Assembly: GCA_045807325.1 (NCBI GenBank) | Contig: JBJMHP010000086.1 | Location: 1 to 15,801, forward strand | DNA: 15,801 nucleotides | Direction: 5' to 3' | Source: CALGFH01 sp045807325 | GTDB lineage: Bacteria; Actinomycetota; CALGFH01 | In this document: positions 14,210 through 15,801 of the stretch, one piece after another | How positions within the stretch are numbered: position 1 is the stretch's first letter | Layout of the letters: each line of letters starts with the position of its first letter | The notes under the pieces: generated by a model | The model's database searches: none | The model's input: only the letters and a program-made list of their open reading frames with translations | Told to the model about the DNA's origin: nothing | Translations under genes and position numbers: made by a program

Positions 14210-15646
14210 ATGGCGTCGCTTCGCAAGCTGCAGAACTTCATCGGGGGCGAGTACCGGGACGCCGCCGACGGACGCACCTCCACCCTCGTCAACCCCTCGA
14301 CCGGGGAGGGCTTCGCCGAGGTCCCGGTGTCGGGCCAGGCCGACGTGGACGCGGCCATGCAGGCCGCCCAGCGCGGCTTCGAGCAGTGGCGTGACGCCAC
14401 CCCCTCCGAGCGCAGCCTCGCCCTGCTCAAGATCGCCGACGCCCTGGAGGAGCGGGCCGAGGAGCTGGTCCGGCTGGAGAGCGAGAACACCGGCAAGCCG
14501 TTCCAGCTCACCATGGACGAGGAGGTCCCGCCGGCGATCGACCAGATCCGCTTCTTCGCCGGGGCCGCCCGCATGCTCAACGGGCTGTCCACCGGCGAGT
14601 ACATGGCCGGGCACACCTCGATGATCCGGCGCGAGCCGGTCGGGGTCTGCGCCCAGGTCACCCCCTGGAACTACCCGTTCATGATGGCCGTGTGGAAGTG
14701 GGCCCCGGCGATCGCGGCCGCCAACGCCGTCGTCCTCAAGCCGAGCGACACCACCCCGGTGACCACGGTGTGGATGGCCGAGCTGATGAGCGAGTTCCTG
14801 CCCGACGGGGTCATCAACGTCGTCTGCGGCGACCGCGAGACCGGGGCCACCCTGGTGTCCCACCCGACCCCGGCCATGGTGTCGATCACCGGCAGCGTCC
14901 GGGCCGGCAAGGAGGTCGCCAAGGCCGCGGCCGACGACCTCAAGCGGGTCCACCTGGAGCTGGGCGGCAAGGCTCCGGTGATCGTGTTCGACGACGCCGA
15001 CGTGGAGGCGGCGGCCGAGATGATCGCGGCCACCGGCTACTTCAACGCCGGCCAGGACTGCACCGCCGCCACCCGCGTGCTGGCCGGCGGCGGCGTCCAC
15101 GACGACTTCCTCTCCGCCCTGGTCGAGCAGGCCAAGGGCACCACCACCGGCCCGCCCGAGGACACCGAGGCCGCCTACGGCCCCCTCAACAACGCCAACC
15201 AGCTGGCCAGGGTCGAGGGCTTCCTTGAGCGCGCCCCCGGCCACGCCGAGGTCGCCACCGGCGGCCACCGGCTCGACCGCGGCGGCTTCTTCTACGAGCC
15301 CACCGTGGTCCACGGCCTCGAGCAGGACGACGAGATGATCCAGCAGGAGATCTTCGGCCCGGTCATCACCATCCAGCGCTTCGACGACGAGGAGAAGGCC
15401 CTGGCCTGGGCCAACGGCGTCGAGTACGGCCTCGCCTCCAGCGTCTGGACCCGTGACCACGGCCGCGCCATGCGCATGGCCCGGGCCCTGGACTTCGGCT
15501 GCGTCTGGATCAACACCCACATCCCCCTGGTCGCCGAGATGCCCCACGGCGGCTTCAAGCACTCCGGCTACGGCAAGGACCTGTCCCTCTACGGGTTCGA
15601 GGACTACACGCGCATCAAGCACGTCATGTCCAACATCGAGGGCTAG
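14210..15646 (+). CDS. patD: Gamma-aminobutyraldehyde dehydrogenase
   Basis: This enzyme oxidises 4-aminobutyraldehyde, made from putrescine, to GABA with NAD+, linking polyamine uptake to GabT. The 478-aa product matches my memory of E. coli PatD (474 aa) along its length. It has RFFAGAARMLNGLSTGEYMA (114-133), TSMIRREPVGV, TPWNYP (151-156), HLELGGKAPVIVFDDAD (248-264, general base Glu250), NAGQDCTAATRV (279-290, catalytic Cys284) and the tail NTHIPLVAEMPHGG (435-448), then SGYGKDLSLYGFEDYT. I chose the ATG at 14210 because AAGGAG lies 6 bases upstream and the homology begins there; the upstream ATG at 14168 overlaps the permease stop and would add a 14-residue polar extension. As the last gene of the transporter operon it should be made together with the importer. 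Its stop overlaps the stop of a convergent gene. Confidence 0.93.
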   Translation: MASLRKLQNFIGGEYRDAADGRTSTLVNPSTGEGFAEVPVSGQADVDAAMQAAQRGFEQWRDATPSERSLALLKIADALEERAEELVRLESENTGKPFQLTMDEEVPPAIDQIRFFAGAARMLNGLSTGEYMAGHTSMIRREPVGVCAQVTPWNYPFMMAVWKWAPAIAAANAVVLKPSDTTPVTTVWMAELMSEFLPDGVINVVCGDRETGATLVSHPTPAMVSITGSVRAGKEVAKAAADDLKRVHLELGGKAPVIVFDDADVEAAAEMIAATGYFNAGQDCTAATRVLAGGGVHDDFLSALVEQAKGTTTGPPEDTEAAYGPLNNANQLARVEGFLERAPGHAEVATGGHRLDRGGFFYEPTVVHGLEQDDEMIQQEIFGPVITIQRFDDEEKALAWANGVEYGLASSVWTRDHGRAMRMARALDFGCVWINTHIPLVAEMPHGGFKHSGYGKDLSLYGFEDYTRIKHVMSNIEG

Positions 15647-15801
15647 GGCGCCACCGCCAGCCAGACCTCGCGGGCCTCGGCGTCGGCGGCCAGGAACCCG
15701 AGCAGGCGCTCGCCCTCCTCGGCCACGGCCGTCTCGTCCCGGCCCGACAGCCGGGCCAGGGGTCGGATGGTCAGGGTGGCGGCCTTGCCGTCGCGGGCCA
15801 G
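15643..15801 (-). CDS. C-terminal fragment, probable winged-helix DNA-binding protein (AlkZ/YcaQ-like)
   Basis: Only the last 52 codons and the stop are in the window; the gene enters from beyond base 15801. The visible protein includes GKAATLTIRPLARLSG (5-20), then AVAEEGERLLGFLAADA (25-41) and ends VWLAVAP. A strand with alternating T/I residues followed by a helix with an EEGERLL-type pattern is how winged-helix domain proteins of the AlkZ/YcaQ group end in actinobacteria, a family that includes interstrand-crosslink DNA glycosylases. The identification rests on this short tail and is tentative. Its TAG (15643-15645) overlaps the TAG of the convergent patD-like gene, and no terminator separates them. 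Confidence 0.55.
   Translation of the reverse strand: MARDGKAATLTIRPLARLSGRDETAVAEEGERLLGFLAADAEAREVWLAVAP

Noticed and set aside
1..15801. CRISPR array, tRNA, rRNA or prophage structural genes
   Set aside because: I looked for regular direct repeats, cloverleaf-like stretches and phage hallmarks and saw none.

Overview
The window is very GC-rich, uses GTG as well as ATG starts, and carries a textbook actinobacterial/Firmicutes-type LexA box. It looks like chromosomal DNA of a member of the Actinomycetota. No rRNA, tRNA, CRISPR array or intact insertion sequence is visible, and the lineage below phylum cannot be named from the sequence alone.

Left part (1-3830, all minus strand). In transcription order there is a type I signal peptidase (lepB); two hairpins; a small four-helix membrane protein of unknown function; and an IS1595-type transposase homologue that begins 8 bases after the membrane-protein stop and has lost two of its three catalytic acidic residues. 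A nested stem-loop follows at 1548-1590. Next come two tandem LexA (SOS) boxes at 1473-1504, and then a polytopic membrane protein resembling VirB6/TrbL conjugation proteins, followed 4 bases later by the start of a membrane-anchored protein that runs off the window.

Middle and right (3943-15646) form a polyamine/GABA catabolic locus of two divergent arms. The minus arm is a saccharopine-dehydrogenase-family oxidoreductase, a 4-aminobutyrate aminotransferase (gabT) and an aldehyde dehydrogenase. The plus arm is a PucR-family regulator, then a tightly packed operon with a polyamine-type ABC transporter (ATPase, Tat-type lipoprotein binding protein, two permeases) and a gamma-aminobutyraldehyde dehydrogenase (patD-like). 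The implied route is: import of putrescine/spermidine; an amine-to-aldehyde step with no dedicated enzyme here; oxidation of 4-aminobutyraldehyde to GABA by the PatD-like enzyme; transamination by GabT to succinate semialdehyde; and oxidation to succinate by the other aldehyde dehydrogenase. PucR is the obvious candidate regulator.

Right edge. A minus-strand gene, probably a winged-helix DNA-binding (AlkZ/YcaQ-like) protein, enters from beyond the window and ends convergently, with its stop codon overlapping the patD stop.

Most notable points: the tandem SOS boxes in front of a secretion/conjugation-like membrane operon, the catalytically dead transposase in an operon-like arrangement, palindromes embedded inside and at the end of the saccharopine-dehydrogenase-like gene, and a nested dyad overlapping the likely transporter promoter.
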